Assembly (NCBI GenBank): GCA_019703815.1
Contig: AP023052.1
Location: 558,001-622,000, forward strand
Direction: 5' to 3'
Origin: Thaumasiovibrio occultus
GTDB lineage: Bacteria; Pseudomonadota; Gammaproteobacteria; Enterobacterales; Vibrionaceae
DNA length: 64,000 nt
The position numbers and the translations under genes were made by a program. Within the stretch, counting starts at the first letter, position 1. Each line of letters opens with the position of its first letter. The notes below the pieces were generated by a model. It was not told where the DNA came from, did not search any database, and worked only from the letters and a program-made list of their open reading frames with translations. Shown one piece after another: positions 29,404-40,754 of the stretch.

Positions 29404-30434
29404 GTTCTGTTCTCGATAACCTGCAGTATTTGCATGGTGCGCCTGAAAGCCGTGGAGTGCTAAAAGCACAACCCGAGCACTTTCAAGTCAATGAAGTTTT
29501 GGGTTTTGATTTTGCCGGTCAAGGCGAGCACTTTTTAGTGCACATTCGCAAGCGCGGCGAAAACACCAAGTATGTGGTTAACGAGTTAGCAAAAGCGTGT
29601 GGCGTGAAGTCACGCGATGTCAGTTGGGCGGGATTAAAAGATCGCCACGCGGTTACCGAACAGTGGATCAGTGTTCACTTGCCAGGTAAACCAGACCCAG
29701 ATTTGACAGAATTTGTTGAAACCCACCCTGGAGTGGAAGTGGTGGCAACCGCCCGTCACGACAAGAAATTGCGCCCGGGCGATCTGCAAGGTAACCGCTT
29801 TGTGATCACTGTGTCTGACTTCGAAGCCAGTGCTGATATTGAAACGCGCCTTGGCGCGATCCGCGAACACGGCGTGCCTAATTACTTTGGCGCACAACGC
29901 TTTGGTCGTGAAGGCAATAATATTACCTCAGCGCGTAACTGGGGCCGTGGTGAGTTTAAGGTGCGTGATAAGAGCAAGCGCAGTTTTTATCTCTCTGCGG
30001 CGCGTAGCTATTTGTTCAACATGGTGGCCTCTGCACGTCTAGAGCAAGGCAAATTTGCTCAAGCGATGCTGGGTGATTGCTTGCAATACGGCAACAGCGA
30101 AAACTGTGTAGTAGCAGAAACGGAGCAGCATTTAGCCGATGTGGCGAATGGCGCTGCCGTGATCACAGGTCCTATGACTGGTGACAACGCACTGCCAACC
30201 AAAGGCGACGCGCAAGCATTTGAGCAAAGTATTATCGATGTTGAGCCGGATTTGTTGGCGGTGATCCGTGATAACCGTATGCGTCACGATCGTCGTGCGC
30301 TGCGCTTGCTACCAACCGATATGGAATGGTCCCTTGCTGAAAACGCATTGACCGTCACATTCACCTTGCCTGCTGGTGCATTTGCGACAGCGGTGATGCG
30401 TGAACTTATTCAGGCGGGAGAGCTCGACGAGTAG
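29400..30434 (+). CDS. truD: tRNA pseudouridine(13) synthase TruD
   Basis: A pseudouridine synthase of 344 residues acting on U13 of tRNA-Glu. The catalytic aspartate lies in the motif [15 protein letters not shown] near residue 80, and [17 protein letters not shown] is the next conserved block. The gene overlaps ispF by four bases and is followed at once by surE. Confidence 0.96.
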   Translation: MSSVLDNLQYLHGAPESRGVLKAQPEHFQVNEVLGFDFAGQGEHFLVHIRKRGENTKYVVNELAKACGVKSRDVSWAGLKDRHAVTEQWISVHLPGKPDPDLTEFVETHPGVEVVATARHDKKLRPGDLQGNRFVITVSDFEASADIETRLGAIREHGVPNYFGAQRFGREGNNITSARNWGRGEFKVRDKSKRSFYLSAARSYLFNMVASARLEQGKFAQAMLGDCLQYGNSENCVVAETEQHLADVANGAAVITGPMTGDNALPTKGDAQAFEQSIIDVEPDLLAVIRDNRMRHDRRALRLLPTDMEWSLAENALTVTFTLPAGAFATAVMRELIQAGELDE

Positions 30435-30435
30435 T

Positions 30436-31179
30436 ATGCGAATACTGATCAGCAACGATGACGGCATCTTTGCCGAAGGGATCACTGTGCTAGCGGATGC
30501 GCTGGCACAATTTGGTGAAGTGTACATCGCCGCACCGGATCGTAACCGCAGCGGCGCATCGAACTCATTAACGTTGGAAACGCCGATCCGCGTTCACCGT
30601 CATTCCCCAACGCGAATTGCGGTGCAAGGCACACCAACGGATTGTGTTCATTTCGCTCTTAATGCGTGGTTGGATTTTACCCCTGATTTAGTGATTGCGG
30701 GGATCAACCATGGCGCGAATCTGGGTGATGATGTGCTTTATTCGGGCACCGTTGCAGCGGCAACCGAAGGCCATTTTTTGGGCGCGCCCGCCATCGCGAT
30801 GTCGCTGGTTGGGGCTACGCATTTTGCCACTGCCGCAGCCGTGGCGTGTAAAGTGATTGAGCGCATGCGCGAACAGCCTGTGCCAGAGAATCGTCTGCTG
30901 AATATTAACGTGCCGGATCGCCCGTACGATGAGCTCTCTGGCTGGGAAATTACTCGCCTTGGCGCGCGTCATCGTGCCGAATCGATGATCCGCGATGAAG
31001 ATCCGCGCGGGCATGAAATCTACTGGTTAGGCCCTCCAGGTGCACGCCAAGATGCGGGGCCGGGAACGGATTTCTATGCGGTCGATCAAGGCCGTGTTTC
31101 GATTACACCGCTACAGGTTGATTTGACGGCGCACCAAACGCTGTCAGCGGTAGATCAATGGATAAGTGGAGAGAAGTAA
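30436..31179 (+). CDS. surE: 5'/3'-nucleotidase SurE
   Basis: A metal-dependent phosphatase of 248 residues acting on nucleoside monophosphates and short polyphosphate, with a role in stationary-phase survival. The metal-binding start [28 protein letters not shown], and [21 protein letters not shown] are canonical. The frame is open from 30400 inside truD; ATG at 30436, one base after the truD stop, is the family start. Confidence 0.97.
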   Translation: MRILISNDDGIFAEGITVLADALAQFGEVYIAAPDRNRSGASNSLTLETPIRVHRHSPTRIAVQGTPTDCVHFALNAWLDFTPDLVIAGINHGANLGDDVLYSGTVAAATEGHFLGAPAIAMSLVGATHFATAAAVACKVIERMREQPVPENRLLNINVPDRPYDELSGWEITRLGARHRAESMIRDEDPRGHEIYWLGPPGARQDAGPGTDFYAVDQGRVSITPLQVDLTAHQTLSAVDQWISGEK

Positions 31180-31182
31180 GTT

Positions 31183-31812
31183 ATGCACTCTGTGAGTGAC
31201 AGAGACGCACTCTATTTGCAATTACGTATTCAGGGGATCGCCGAAGCGCCTATTCTGGATGCGATGGCGAATTTACCCCGTGAGCATTTTATTGACGAAG
31301 CAATGGCTCACAAAGCGTACGAAAACAATGCCTTGCCTATTGGCTGCGGGCAGACCATCTCACAACCTTATATCGTCGCGAAAATGACGAGCTTGTTAAA
31401 GCTAGATCGTCGTAGCCGGGTATTGGAAATCGGGACTGGGTCAGGTTTTCAAACTGCAGTGCTGGCTCAGCTAGTGGATCACGTTTACTCTGTGGAACGG
31501 ATTAAAGCGCTGCAATGGCAAGCAAAACGCCGTTTTAAGCAGCTCGATCTGCATAATATTTCGACCAAACATGGTGATGGTTGGCAAGGTTGGCACAACC
31601 GAGGCCCGTTTGATGCCATTATTGTGACCGCAGCGGCGGTAGGAACACCTCCGGCTTTACTTGAGCAGCTTGCTGACGGTGGGCGTTTGGTGATCCCGGT
31701 TGGCGATAATCATCAAGTATTAAAACGCATTACCCGAAACGGTGATGACTATATCTGCGAAGATGTAGAAGTAGTAAAATTTGTCCCCCTTGTAGCTGGC
31801 GAAACGATTTAA
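31183..31812 (+). CDS. pcm: Protein-L-isoaspartate O-methyltransferase
   Basis: A repair methyltransferase of 209 residues that acts on damaged isoaspartyl residues. The SAM motif [18 protein letters not shown], the pre-motif [18 protein letters not shown] and post-motif YSVERIKAL are conserved. It follows surE by three bases and precedes nlpD by four, so the three are one transcript in the stationary-phase cluster. Confidence 0.97.
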   Translation: MHSVSDRDALYLQLRIQGIAEAPILDAMANLPREHFIDEAMAHKAYENNALPIGCGQTISQPYIVAKMTSLLKLDRRSRVLEIGTGSGFQTAVLAQLVDHVYSVERIKALQWQAKRRFKQLDLHNISTKHGDGWQGWHNRGPFDAIIVTAAAVGTPPALLEQLADGGRLVIPVGDNHQVLKRITRNGDDYICEDVEVVKFVPLVAGETI

Positions 31813-31816
31813 GACG

Positions 31817-33028
31817 ATGAAATTAACAGGGAAGTGGAAAAAAACATTTCTTATTCAGTCTCTTAGTGCGTGTATTGTACTAGTGAGTGGCTGTGCGCCG
31901 TTGATCCCATTTGAGGAAGAAGTCGCGTCACAGCCGATCCCGCAAAGAAACTACGATACCATGGAGCGCGGCAGCTACCGTGGGAGTTACTATGAAGTGC
32001 AAAAAGGCGATACGCTGTATTTCATTTCTTATCTCACCGACAAAGATGTCAATGAACTCGTTGCGCTAAACAACCTTTCCGAGCCGTATACCATTTATCC
32101 CGGGCAACAAATTCGTTTATGGGCGAAGCAATATGTCGCGCCGGAATATGGCGAATCAGGTACGCCGGTTAGCAACTCATCGCAGAATGCGAATCATGCT
32201 GCAACCGGCGTGGTGATTGGCGCGGGCGCGGCAAGCACCACGGTCACATCAACGTCACAGACAGTGACTCCAACTGTAACGCCTCCTGGGAATAATGTAA
32301 CAACCACAACGCCTCAAACACAAGAAACGATACCTGAGGCACATAATTCAACCCCGAAAACAGTTGAATCGGCGAATACAGGAGAGTATTCTCAACAGCA
32401 AGTAACACAAAATGTTACAAATAACACACAAACTGGTAGCGACGGTAAAGGAAACGGTGACTCAACCAGCACTTCGACCACTACTGGCAGTACTTCGGCG
32501 AATACCACGGCGTCAACAACGCCTCGGCCAACGAGCCCGCCTCCGGCGACAAGTACCACCACGACGGCAAGCAGCAGACCGAGTAATGCAGGGAGTTCGT
32601 CAGCAACAACGACAACATCTAGCTCAACCGCAACCAGCAGTAGTTCGTCGAGCAACGCAGCGGTTACGTCATGGGGTTGGCCAACACAAGGGCGAGTGAC
32701 GGGTAAGTTCTCTAGTGCAACCAATGGCAATAAAGGCATAGATATTGCTGGACAGGAAGGTCAGCCTATTTATGCAACCGCAGGTGGTACTGTGGTTTAT
32801 GCGGGTAACGCGCTGCGTGGGTATGGCAATTTGATCATCGTTAAGCATAACAACGAGTATCTCAGTGCCTACGCCCATAACGACCAGATCCTTGTGAAAG
32901 AAAATGAGGCTGTGAACGCTGGTCAGCAGATAGCAACAATGGGCAGCTCCGGTGCACAAGATGTGAAATTGCATTTTGAAATCCGGCACAGAGGAAAGTC
33001 GGTGGATCCGCTGAAGTATTTGAAATAG
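31817..33028 (+). CDS. nlpD: Murein hydrolase activator NlpD (lipoprotein)
   Basis: An outer-membrane lipoprotein of 403 residues that activates the amidase AmiC at the septum. The lipobox LVSGC puts the lipidated cysteine at residue 26. A LysM domain follows (about 56-102, [13 protein letters not shown]), then a long serine/threonine-rich low-complexity linker (about 115-290), then an M23-type domain (about 295-403). The M23 domain is catalytically degenerate, with NKGIDIAG instead of H-x-x-x-D, as in E. coli NlpD. In relatives the main rpoS promoter lies inside this gene. Confidence 0.95.
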   Translation: MKLTGKWKKTFLIQSLSACIVLVSGCAPLIPFEEEVASQPIPQRNYDTMERGSYRGSYYEVQKGDTLYFISYLTDKDVNELVALNNLSEPYTIYPGQQIRLWAKQYVAPEYGESGTPVSNSSQNANHAATGVVIGAGAASTTVTSTSQTVTPTVTPPGNNVTTTTPQTQETIPEAHNSTPKTVESANTGEYSQQQVTQNVTNNTQTGSDGKGNGDSTSTSTTTGSTSANTTASTTPRPTSPPPATSTTTTASSRPSNAGSSSATTTTSSSTATSSSSSSNAAVTSWGWPTQGRVTGKFSSATNGNKGIDIAGQEGQPIYATAGGTVVYAGNALRGYGNLIIVKHNNEYLSAYAHNDQILVKENEAVNAGQQIATMGSSGAQDVKLHFEIRHRGKSVDPLKYLK

Positions 33029-33077
33029 TTTTAGCGGGCCACCCATTTGTTGGGACACGCCACTTGGGAGGCGCGCT

Positions 33078-34070
33078 ATGACTAAAAGCAACACTCTGGT
33101 AAAAGAAGAGACCTTTGAAGTAGATGCAATGGAAGAGATGGAAGCGGATGCGCAAGCACTGACGGAAATCGAAGACATTGATGAGGCAGAGAGCGACGAG
33201 CAGAGTTTTGCTGCGGCCCAAAAAGCACTTGATGCAACTCAGCTTTATCTTAGCGAAATTGGTTTTTCTCCTTTGCTGACCGCAGAAGAAGAAGTGTTAT
33301 ATGCTCGCCGTGCGCTACGCGGTGATGAAGCAGCGCGCAAGCGTATGATTGAAAGTAACTTACGCTTGGTGGTGAAAATTTCTCGCCGCTACAGCAACCG
33401 TGGGTTGGCGCTGTTGGATCTGGTTGAAGAAGGTAACCTTGGCCTGATCCGCGCAGTTGAAAAATTCGATCCAGAACGCGGTTTCCGCTTCTCTACGTAC
33501 GCCACTTGGTGGATCCGCCAAACGATTGAGCGTGCGATCATGAATCAAACTCGTACCATTCGCCTACCTATCCACGTGGTGAAAGAGCTGAACGTTTATC
33601 TGCGTACTGCGCGTGAACTCGCGCAAAAGCTAGACCATGAACCTACCGCAGAAGAAATTGCATTGCAGCTTGATAAGCCGGTGGAAGATGTCAATCGTAT
33701 GCTACGTCTTAACGAGCGCGTCGGCTCGGTTGATAACCCTATCGGCGGTGACAGCGAAAAAGCGCTGCTAGACATTATTCCTGATGAGAAAAGCGGTGGC
33801 CCTGAAGGTTCTACCCAAGATGATGACATGAAATCGTCGATTGTGGGTTGGCTTGAAGAGCTCAATCCGAAGCAACGTGAAGTTTTAGCGCGTCGTTTTG
33901 GGCTGCTAGGCTACGAAGCTTCGACCTTGGAAGATGTCGGTCGTGAAATTGGTTTAACTCGTGAGCGTGTGCGCCAAATCCAAGTTGAAGGTTTACGTCG
34001 TCTACGTGACATGCTGACCCACCAAGGCTTGAGTGTGGAATCACTGTTCAACGTTGAGAGCTTTAACTAA
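33078..34070 (+). CDS. rpoS: RNA polymerase sigma factor RpoS
   Basis: The general stress and stationary-phase sigma factor of 330 residues. Region 1.2 ([16 protein letters not shown]), region 2 ([53 protein letters not shown]), region 3 and region 4 ([34 protein letters not shown]) are all intact. A strong GGGAGGC ribosome site precedes the ATG. It follows nlpD as in all enterics and vibrios. Confidence 0.98.
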   Translation: MTKSNTLVKEETFEVDAMEEMEADAQALTEIEDIDEAESDEQSFAAAQKALDATQLYLSEIGFSPLLTAEEEVLYARRALRGDEAARKRMIESNLRLVVKISRRYSNRGLALLDLVEEGNLGLIRAVEKFDPERGFRFSTYATWWIRQTIERAIMNQTRTIRLPIHVVKELNVYLRTARELAQKLDHEPTAEEIALQLDKPVEDVNRMLRLNERVGSVDNPIGGDSEKALLDIIPDEKSGGPEGSTQDDDMKSSIVGWLEELNPKQREVLARRFGLLGYEASTLEDVGREIGLTRERVRQIQVEGLRRLRDMLTHQGLSVESLFNVESFN

Positions 34071-34140
34071 CGTATTACCGCCTTTTGGCTCTCCCATTTG
34101 ATGTGTCAGTTAACGCACTAAAGTCAAAACGTACCAACAA

Positions 34141-34165
34141 AAAAAGCGCCTGAGGGCGCTTTTTT
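34141..34165. terminator. Bidirectional terminator between rpoS and mutS
   Basis: AAGCGCC and GGCGCTT form a stem around TGAG, with A5 before and T6 after, so it can end both rpoS and the convergent mutS transcript. Confidence 0.88.
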
Positions 34166-34177
34166 CATGGCTAATGT

Positions 34178-34210
34178 CCTGTCCCCAGTCTTTCCCGCCC
34201 TAATCTGGGG
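34178..34210. repeat. REP-like palindromic element after rpoS
   Basis: The 13-mer CCTGTCCCCAGTC (34178-34190) recurs exactly at 60416-60428, before dnaK. Here CCCCAG (34183-34188) pairs with CTGGGG (34205-34210). Short intergenic palindromes of this kind resemble REP sequences. Confidence 0.4.
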
Positions 34211-34258
34211 ATGAGCTTTGGTTTTTTAGCCTAACCCTTAGCGAGATTTGCGGTTCGA

Positions 34259-36829
34259 CTAGAGCAGTTTTTTCAAACGGTACAGCTCATCTAACGCCTG
34301 ACGTGGGGTAAGGTTATCGGGATCGATATCGGCCAGCAGGGTTTCAATCTCACTTGGCTCTGGTAGCAACGGCAGCTGCGCTTCTTGGGTTTCCGCCACA
34401 TGCACTTTCGGCTTTTGATGGGTTTCCAATTCACGCAGTTTGGCTTTGGCGTTTTTGATCACCATTTTAGGTACGCCAGCCAGGCTCGCAACAGCCAAGC
34501 CATATGACTTGCTGGCTGCGCCTTCCTGAACGGCGTGCATAAAGGCAATTTCATCGCCGTGCTCGACCGCATCAAGGTGGACGTTCGCTAAGCCTTTCAC
34601 CAATTTTGGCAATTCGGTTAACTCAAAGTAGTGAGTGGCAAACAGAGTGAGTGATTTGATGGTATTTGCTAACCACTCGGCACTCGCCCACGCCAGTGAT
34701 AAACCGTCGTAGGTACTGGTACCGCGACCGATCTCATCCATCAGCACTAAGCTATTTTGCGTTGCATTGTGCAAAATATTCGCAGTTTCGGTCATCTCGA
34801 CCATGAAGGTTGAACGGCCCGAGGCAAGATCATCGGAGGCACCAATACGGGTAAAGATCCGATCGAGTGGGCCGATGTTGGCTGATTCTGCAGGGACAAA
34901 ACTGCCGACGTGAGCCATCAACGCTATCAAGGCGGTTTGACGCATGTAGGTCGATTTACCGCCCATGTTCGGGCCGGTAATGATCAACATACGGCGATCG
35001 GGGTGCAGGTTTATCGGGTTGGCAATAAACGGCTCATCCAGAACTTGCTCAACCACAGGGTGGCGTCCGCCTAAGATCTCAACGCCTGGCGCTTCGCACA
35101 ACGTCGGGCGGCAATAGTTCAGGCTATCTGCACGCTCGGCTAAGTTACACAGCACATCAAGCTCCGACAGCGATGCGGCTAAGTCTTGTAGCGAGGCTAA
35201 CTCTGGTAGCAATTGATCAAACAGTTGCTCCCAAAGCTGCTTTTCCAGCGCCAGTGCTTTGGACTTTGAGTTTAGCACCTTGTCTTCGTGCTCTTTGAGC
35301 TCTGGAATGATGTAGCGCTCGGCGTTTTTCAGTGTTTGGCGGCGTACATAATGCGCCGGTACACGGTGGCTTTGGCCACGGCTGACTTGAATATAGAAAC
35401 CGTGTACCGCGTTATAGCCCACTTTAAGGGTGTCAATGTCGTGGTGTTCACGCTCGCGTGCTTCCAACTCTTCAAGGTAGCGAGTAGCACCGGCGGAAAG
35501 CTCACGCCATTCATCCAACTCGGCGTTGTAGCCCGGGGCGATCACGCCACCATCGCGGATGATCACGGGTGGGTTATCGATGATGGCATGCTCAAGCAAC
35601 GCGCACAGTTCAGGCAATGGCTGAGCTTTATCTTTTAACGTTTGTAAGCGGTCGGTATTGGCTTCTGCTAACAGTTGGCTCAGCTCTGGCAGTTGTTGCA
35701 GCGCATTACGCATCCGCGCCAAATCGCGAGGACGGGCAGAGCGCAGTGCCAAACGTGCCAGAATACGTTCAAGATCGCCAATATTACGCAATACGGGATG
35801 TAGCTCGGTAAACAGCGCACTGTCTTTCAGATCGCCAATTGCATCGAATCGCTGATTCAGCACGTCCTGTTGGCGCACGGGTTGGTGAAGCCAACGTTTG
35901 AGCAGGCGACTGCCCATCGGTGTCGCGGTTTGATCAAGCACTGACGCCAAGGTGTTTTCGGTGCCACCGGCCAGGTTAAGGGTGATTTCAAGGTTGCGAC
36001 GAGTCGCTGCATCCAAAATCACCGCATCGTCGCGGCGATCCAAGCCTAGGCTGCGAATGTGTGGCAGGGCAGTGCGCTGAGTGTCTTTCACGTATTGCAG
36101 CAAACACCCTGCGGCGCACAAGCCATGCTCGGCACTATCAACGCCAAAACCGATCAGATCACGGGTGCCGAATTGCTTGTTAAGTTGGGTGCGCGCGGTA
36201 TCGAGATCAAATTCCCACACCGGGCGACGACGCAAGCCGCGCTGGTTTTCAATCAGGTGCTGGTAGTCAAAATCTTCGGCGTACAGTAGCTCGGCAGGTT
36301 GAGTGCGTTGTAGCTCTGCGAGTAAGGTTTCTTCGGTCTCTGGCTCGCTGAGCATAAAACGGCCAGAGGTAATATCAAGGGTGGCGTAACCAAAACGCAC
36401 TTTACCTTTGTCGCTGTGAGCGAACACTGCCGCAATCAGGTTGTCTTGGCGCTCACTGAGCAGCGCTTCATCGCTGACTGTACCCGGAGTCACAATGCGA
36501 ACAACTTGGCGCTCAACTGGGCCTTTCGATGTGGCCGGATCTCCGATCTGCTCACAAATCGCTACCGACTCACCCAGTTGTACCAACTTGGCTAAATAGC
36601 CTTCGACGGCATGATACGGCACGCCCGCCATTGGGATCGGTTGTCCGTTGCTGCTACCGCGTTTGGTTAGTGAGATATCCAGTAACTGAGAAGCACGTTT
36701 CGCATCGTCATAAAACAGCTCATAAAAATCACCCATGCGATAGAACAGCAAGACCTCAGGGTTTTCAGCCTTGATCCTTAAAAATTGCTGCATCATAGGG
36801 GTGTGTTTTTCAGTCGATATTGTGCTCAC
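34259..36829 (-). CDS. mutS: DNA mismatch repair protein MutS
   Basis: The mismatch-recognition ATPase of 856 residues. The N-terminal mismatch-binding Phe-x-Glu motif lies in [17 protein letters not shown] near residue 36; the Walker A motif [13 protein letters not shown] (around residue 617), Walker B-type [16 protein letters not shown] and the following [10 protein letters not shown] are intact, and the C-terminal dimerisation/tetramer helix region is present. It is convergent with rpoS. In many vibrios recA lies upstream of mutS; here a DUF2339 gene takes that place. Confidence 0.98.
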   Translation of the reverse strand: MSTISTEKHTPMMQQFLRIKAENPEVLLFYRMGDFYELFYDDAKRASQLLDISLTKRGSSNGQPIPMAGVPYHAVEGYLAKLVQLGESVAICEQIGDPATSKGPVERQVVRIVTPGTVSDEALLSERQDNLIAAVFAHSDKGKVRFGYATLDITSGRFMLSEPETEETLLAELQRTQPAELLYAEDFDYQHLIENQRGLRRRPVWEFDLDTARTQLNKQFGTRDLIGFGVDSAEHGLCAAGCLLQYVKDTQRTALPHIRSLGLDRRDDAVILDAATRRNLEITLNLAGGTENTLASVLDQTATPMGSRLLKRWLHQPVRQQDVLNQRFDAIGDLKDSALFTELHPVLRNIGDLERILARLALRSARPRDLARMRNALQQLPELSQLLAEANTDRLQTLKDKAQPLPELCALLEHAIIDNPPVIIRDGGVIAPGYNAELDEWRELSAGATRYLEELEAREREHHDIDTLKVGYNAVHGFYIQVSRGQSHRVPAHYVRRQTLKNAERYIIPELKEHEDKVLNSKSKALALEKQLWEQLFDQLLPELASLQDLAASLSELDVLCNLAERADSLNYCRPTLCEAPGVEILGGRHPVVEQVLDEPFIANPINLHPDRRMLIITGPNMGGKSTYMRQTALIALMAHVGSFVPAESANIGPLDRIFTRIGASDDLASGRSTFMVEMTETANILHNATQNSLVLMDEIGRGTSTYDGLSLAWASAEWLANTIKSLTLFATHYFELTELPKLVKGLANVHLDAVEHGDEIAFMHAVQEGAASKSYGLAVASLAGVPKMVIKNAKAKLRELETHQKPKVHVAETQEAQLPLLPEPSEIETLLADIDPDNLTPRQALDELYRLKKLL

Positions 36830-37088
36830 AGGTGTGCCTACTTCTGATGGTTACTCTGGGGGCTTAGGATACGTGAAACCGCCCGATGGAGCAAAGCAAG
36901 ACAGAGCATGAGAGCAGGAATTTTACCGTGAAAAGCCGTTTGCAGTTTTGCGCCGAAAAGTTTGACCTCACCCGCGCTGCGAAAAGAGGAAGACAAATAA
37001 ACCCCTCAATTGAACAGTGTTCATTGAAGGGCGGTTTGATATGCGTATAATGGCATTATCATGAAGCGCGAGGCGAGGGATTGAGAAA

Positions 37089-39935
37089 ATGGAATTTGAG
37101 TTATTGGTGCTAGGGGTGTTTGCGATCGTATTTGGGCCGCTGATCGTTGCCATCACTGCGCATCAGAAAGCCAGTAAGTTGCAACGCGACTTGCTAAATT
37201 TACAGCAGCGCCTCAGGGCGGTGGAAAAAGCACAAGCGAGTCCTTCGCGTGAGCCACATGCGTCACTAGATACGAGTGAAGTGTTTCAGGCGCGCTCTGA
37301 TGACGAACTCAGTGCTGGACCTATTGATACCTCCCCGCACTCTTTTCCTGAGCAGACGTCCAGTACGCAATCTCACGCTGTCGCAGAGCCGGCGGATCTT
37401 ATCGCCGAGCAACATGAAGAGCCTCAGCTGCTTCAACCAGAAATTCAGAGCCTTCAGCCCGAGCATAAGAGCCTTCAGCACGAGCATAAGAGCGATCAGC
37501 CTGAATATAACAGCCCTCAGCGAGCCCCTGAATCGACCCTGCCTTCACACGATAAAGTGGGTGCCTCTTCACACGCGTCGCGTACAGAAACACCATGGGT
37601 CCCCTCATCGAGTATTGCTGATGAGCTGTTACACAAAGCGATGGCGCATTTACGTCGTCATTGGCTGGTGTGGATCGGGGCGATTGCGCTGCTGATCGGC
37701 ATGGGCTTTGTGGTGCAATTTATGGGGGATTGGGTGGTGTTATCGCCACCCGCGCGTATGGCATTAGCGGGGGGGATCGCCTTGCTCACGGTCGCCGCCG
37801 GTGAAGGATTGCACCGCAAGATCCAAGCGGGCCAGCTCTCTTTAATTGACCGCGCTGGCAAAGGGTACATTCCCGCTGGGGTTGTCGCAGCGGGGATGAT
37901 GGGGATCTACACCACAGTGATCCTATCGCGGACGCTGTATCAGTTAATGCCGGTGGGTATCGCGCTGGTTCTTGTTGGCGTCGCTTCTTTGCTCTGCTTA
38001 TGGCTAAGCCGACGCTTAGGGGTGTTGATGGCGGCATTAGGCGTTCTTGGCGGCTATTTGGCCCCCGTGATGATCGGCTGGCACAGCGTCGGTATTTGGG
38101 TGCAATTGAGTTACTTGTTGGCGATTGCTGGTGCGGCCGTAGCGACCGCGCGTTGGCAGCGGATTGATTGGTTACTATCGCTCAATATGGCGGCATTTTT
38201 TGCATGGGTGCTCGCGCTCAGCTTACCGTTAACGGCGGCTAAACAACCCGGCTATCTCTATTATCTCTTGCCTGTGGCGATTTACTTGCTGGCGTTGGTG
38301 CCGATCATGGGCTGGCGTCTGAGTTTGCGCTCGTCGTACCGCGCGACGATGCCGTGGTATCACCCCGCCATGGCGCTGGTTGGGCTATTTATCCCGCAAT
38401 TTATCATCGGCAGTGACACCGATTCCGTTTGGGTACTGGCGGTATTACTGCTGCAAATCGGCGTCGTGTTGGTGGTGCCGGCTATCAAGCGTGGATTCTC
38501 AATGGCGCCGTATCGCGAAGTCGTGCCGCTGATCGCACTGTTTACTATGCTACTGGTGATCAGTGGGATCAATCATGGCGGGATCAGCGTGGTGCCCGCA
38601 ATGAGCCTGCTCGGGATGAGTTTTGTGGCGGTGACTGTGCGTCAGTGGTGGCAGTACCGCGCTGAGGCAAAATCGCGGCAAGCTTATTGGCAAGCCATTC
38701 TTACTACGCCGTTGCTGACGGTGTTGACCTTATTGAGCACGTTGGATACCCATGACGGTCAATTGCCGACATGGCGCGCGGTGTTTGCGTTGTTGCTCGC
38801 AGGCCTTGTGATATTGGCGCGTGTTGAGTCTAAACTACGTCGCGATCTGCTGACGGCAGCGCATGCTATGGCGGCGATGTATTATCTCACCTGGGCTGAG
38901 GGGGTATGGCTGACCCTATTGCTGTCGGCACATGCGGTGGGTATTGCCTATCAGTGCCGAATGTATGCCGAAACCGTGCGCGTGGAAGCGCTAAAAGTGG
39001 CGCTAGGTTTACTGGTGCTGCGCATGACCTTGGTGCCCTTTATTCCGGCGTGGCAGTCACTGTCGGCAGGCTGGTTGTGGATTGATTACGCCCCAGCACT
39101 GCTCGCCGCTATCTTGGTGTGGTTGCAGATGCGCGCAACGGCGCTGCGTCCGTGGGTGGAAGGCAGCTTGGCGTACGTTGCCAGTTTATTGGTGCTATTC
39201 CAAACCCATGGGTGGATCACGGGCGAGAGCCACATCGCTGAGGGGACGAGTTTAGCCAGCGTGAGCTTGTGGTGTATTGAAGCGCTCTTGATGTCGGGTT
39301 TTTATCGCTATCGTATGCGCATCAGTGATTCGCTGGCGCGATTGTATCAAGTCTTTAGTGTTGCCGCCTTGGGTTGGGCGGGGCTTTGCTTGTTGGTGAT
39401 GAATCTCTTCTTCATGCCGCTATGGAGTGATTCGGTTTCGGGTAGTGACTGGCCTTTGCTTAACCTGATGCTGCTAGGCTGGCTTGTGCCGGCATTGTGT
39501 CTCGGCGGAATGGCGAAATATCAGTTAGTCCCGCGCCAACTTCCACGTTCGTGGGTCGTGACATTAGCCAGTGCTTTGCTTGGGTTGTGGGTACTGCTGA
39601 GTATTCGCCAGTTCTGGCAAACGGAGACGATGTTGCTGAGCGCGCCAACGGGGATGGCAGAGTGGCTTAGCTATTCAGTGGTATTGATGCTGGGCGGTGT
39701 ATTCGCCACTGTGATTGGCATTCGTATTTATCATCCGCAGTGGCAAAAAGTGGGACTGATCATCATGGCGATAGCGATTGCCAAGGTGTTCTTGTCCGAT
39801 GCCAGCTACCTTGATGGGCTCTGGCGAGCGATGAGCTTTATCGGATTGGGTATCGCCTTGATGGGCTTGGGCTGGTTGTTCCAGACCTTAAGACGACGTC
39901 AAGCCGCGTTGGACGAGGCCGACGACGAGAGTTGA
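37089..39935 (+). CDS. DUF2339 family multi-spanning membrane protein
   Basis: A protein of 948 residues. One membrane helix at the start (MEFELLVLGVFAIVFGPLIVAI) is followed by a coiled coil (KLQRDLLNLQQRLRAVEK), a variable proline/glutamate-rich stretch with four tandem heptads of the SLQPEHK type, and then a long series of membrane helices from about residue 195 to the C terminus (more than twenty by eye). This layout fits the DUF2339 family, whose role is unknown. It stands alone between mutS (divergent) and an exported unknown protein. Confidence 0.85.
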   Translation: MEFELLVLGVFAIVFGPLIVAITAHQKASKLQRDLLNLQQRLRAVEKAQASPSREPHASLDTSEVFQARSDDELSAGPIDTSPHSFPEQTSSTQSHAVAEPADLIAEQHEEPQLLQPEIQSLQPEHKSLQHEHKSDQPEYNSPQRAPESTLPSHDKVGASSHASRTETPWVPSSSIADELLHKAMAHLRRHWLVWIGAIALLIGMGFVVQFMGDWVVLSPPARMALAGGIALLTVAAGEGLHRKIQAGQLSLIDRAGKGYIPAGVVAAGMMGIYTTVILSRTLYQLMPVGIALVLVGVASLLCLWLSRRLGVLMAALGVLGGYLAPVMIGWHSVGIWVQLSYLLAIAGAAVATARWQRIDWLLSLNMAAFFAWVLALSLPLTAAKQPGYLYYLLPVAIYLLALVPIMGWRLSLRSSYRATMPWYHPAMALVGLFIPQFIIGSDTDSVWVLAVLLLQIGVVLVVPAIKRGFSMAPYREVVPLIALFTMLLVISGINHGGISVVPAMSLLGMSFVAVTVRQWWQYRAEAKSRQAYWQAILTTPLLTVLTLLSTLDTHDGQLPTWRAVFALLLAGLVILARVESKLRRDLLTAAHAMAAMYYLTWAEGVWLTLLLSAHAVGIAYQCRMYAETVRVEALKVALGLLVLRMTLVPFIPAWQSLSAGWLWIDYAPALLAAILVWLQMRATALRPWVEGSLAYVASLLVLFQTHGWITGESHIAEGTSLASVSLWCIEALLMSGFYRYRMRISDSLARLYQVFSVAALGWAGLCLLVMNLFFMPLWSDSVSGSDWPLLNLMLLGWLVPALCLGGMAKYQLVPRQLPRSWVVTLASALLGLWVLLSIRQFWQTETMLLSAPTGMAEWLSYSVVLMLGGVFATVIGIRIYHPQWQKVGLIIMAIAIAKVFLSDASYLDGLWRAMSFIGLGIALMGLGWLFQTLRRRQAALDEADDES
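37431..37514 (+). repeat. Four tandem 21-bp repeats in the DUF2339 gene
   Basis: Four adjacent 21-bp units (starting at 37431, 37452, 37473 and 37494) encode heptads LQPEIQS, LQPEHKS, LQHEHKS and DQPEYNS. Units two and three differ by one base, so copy number may vary between strains. Confidence 0.85.
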
Positions 39936-40055
39936 GCGGCTCAAAGTTCTGCAATGTAATGTGATGAAAAATCAACCAGCTTTCATCCGTCACACTCCTT
40001 ATCGGCAGCCGCGAGTAAAGTGAGTTTGCAGCCAGTGGGCAGAAAGGAGAGACGG

Positions 40056-40754
40056 ATGAAAGCAGGAATGATAAGGCTGAGTACTCTGGGTGTACTTAGC
40101 GCTCTGTGTTTAGTCGCTGCGCCAAGTTGGGCGCGGGATCAATCGATGCCGGGCGGTTACAGCCGCTTTGATATGGCGACCAATCAAATGTATCCGCTCG
40201 AACGTTTTCCTTTCAAAGAATACTTTGTCTGTATTGAGAAAAACGCGCCGGATCTGGCCGAATATTTACCTTATGACCCCGTGTTTAAAGATGCCTTGCG
40301 CCAAACGGCAGGGGAAATGGCGGCGAGCTGGTTCCGTTATTTTAAACGGCTTCCTGCCAAAGAGGCGCTGCGCGACAACGTAGTACATTCCGGTAGTTTC
40401 CCGCCAGTAGAAGCGCCGCCATTCCAAGTTGATGGCTATCAGCGTACCTACACCTACCAATACATGCGACAAGATAAAGCCCAATACCAGTACTCGACGC
40501 AGGTGCTCGATTTCTACGAGGAGCTGTGGGATCGCGGCGAAGATCGGCACTGGATGGCGACCACCTTTACCTTTTATCAGCGCGAGTCCGATTACAAGGT
40601 CGTCGAGCTGACGGAAATTGGTGATCTCTGGATCTTACTGTCGCTCGACATGGACAACATTCAACAGGCTCAAACGGAAGAGCAAGCTTACGCGATAGGC
40701 TATCAAGAGGTATTGGGCTATTACTACGCCGCTGATGTAGAAAAATGCCAATAA
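40056..40754 (+). CDS. Exported protein of unknown function
   Basis: A protein of 232 residues with a clear signal peptide (MIRLSTLGVLSALCLVAAPSWA, cut near residue 26). The mature part is rich in tyrosine and aromatic residues (FYEELWDRGEDRHW, YQEVLGYYYAAD) with only two cysteines. It resembles no family I can name. The longer frame from 40020 was rejected because AAAGGAGAG sits just before ATG 40056. It follows the DUF2339 gene by 120 bp on the same strand, but no link is shown. Confidence 0.7.
   Translation: MKAGMIRLSTLGVLSALCLVAAPSWARDQSMPGGYSRFDMATNQMYPLERFPFKEYFVCIEKNAPDLAEYLPYDPVFKDALRQTAGEMAASWFRYFKRLPAKEALRDNVVHSGSFPPVEAPPFQVDGYQRTYTYQYMRQDKAQYQYSTQVLDFYEELWDRGEDRHWMATTFTFYQRESDYKVVELTEIGDLWILLSLDMDNIQQAQTEEQAYAIGYQEVLGYYYAADVEKCQ

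Noticed and set aside
32461-32660. Possible CRISPR-like or tandem repeat within nlpD
   Set aside because: Only low-complexity AC-rich coding sequence with no constant repeat or spacer length.
32392-32739. 115-codon minus-strand frame opposite nlpD
   Set aside because: It mirrors the serine/threonine-rich repeat DNA of the NlpD linker; composition explains it.
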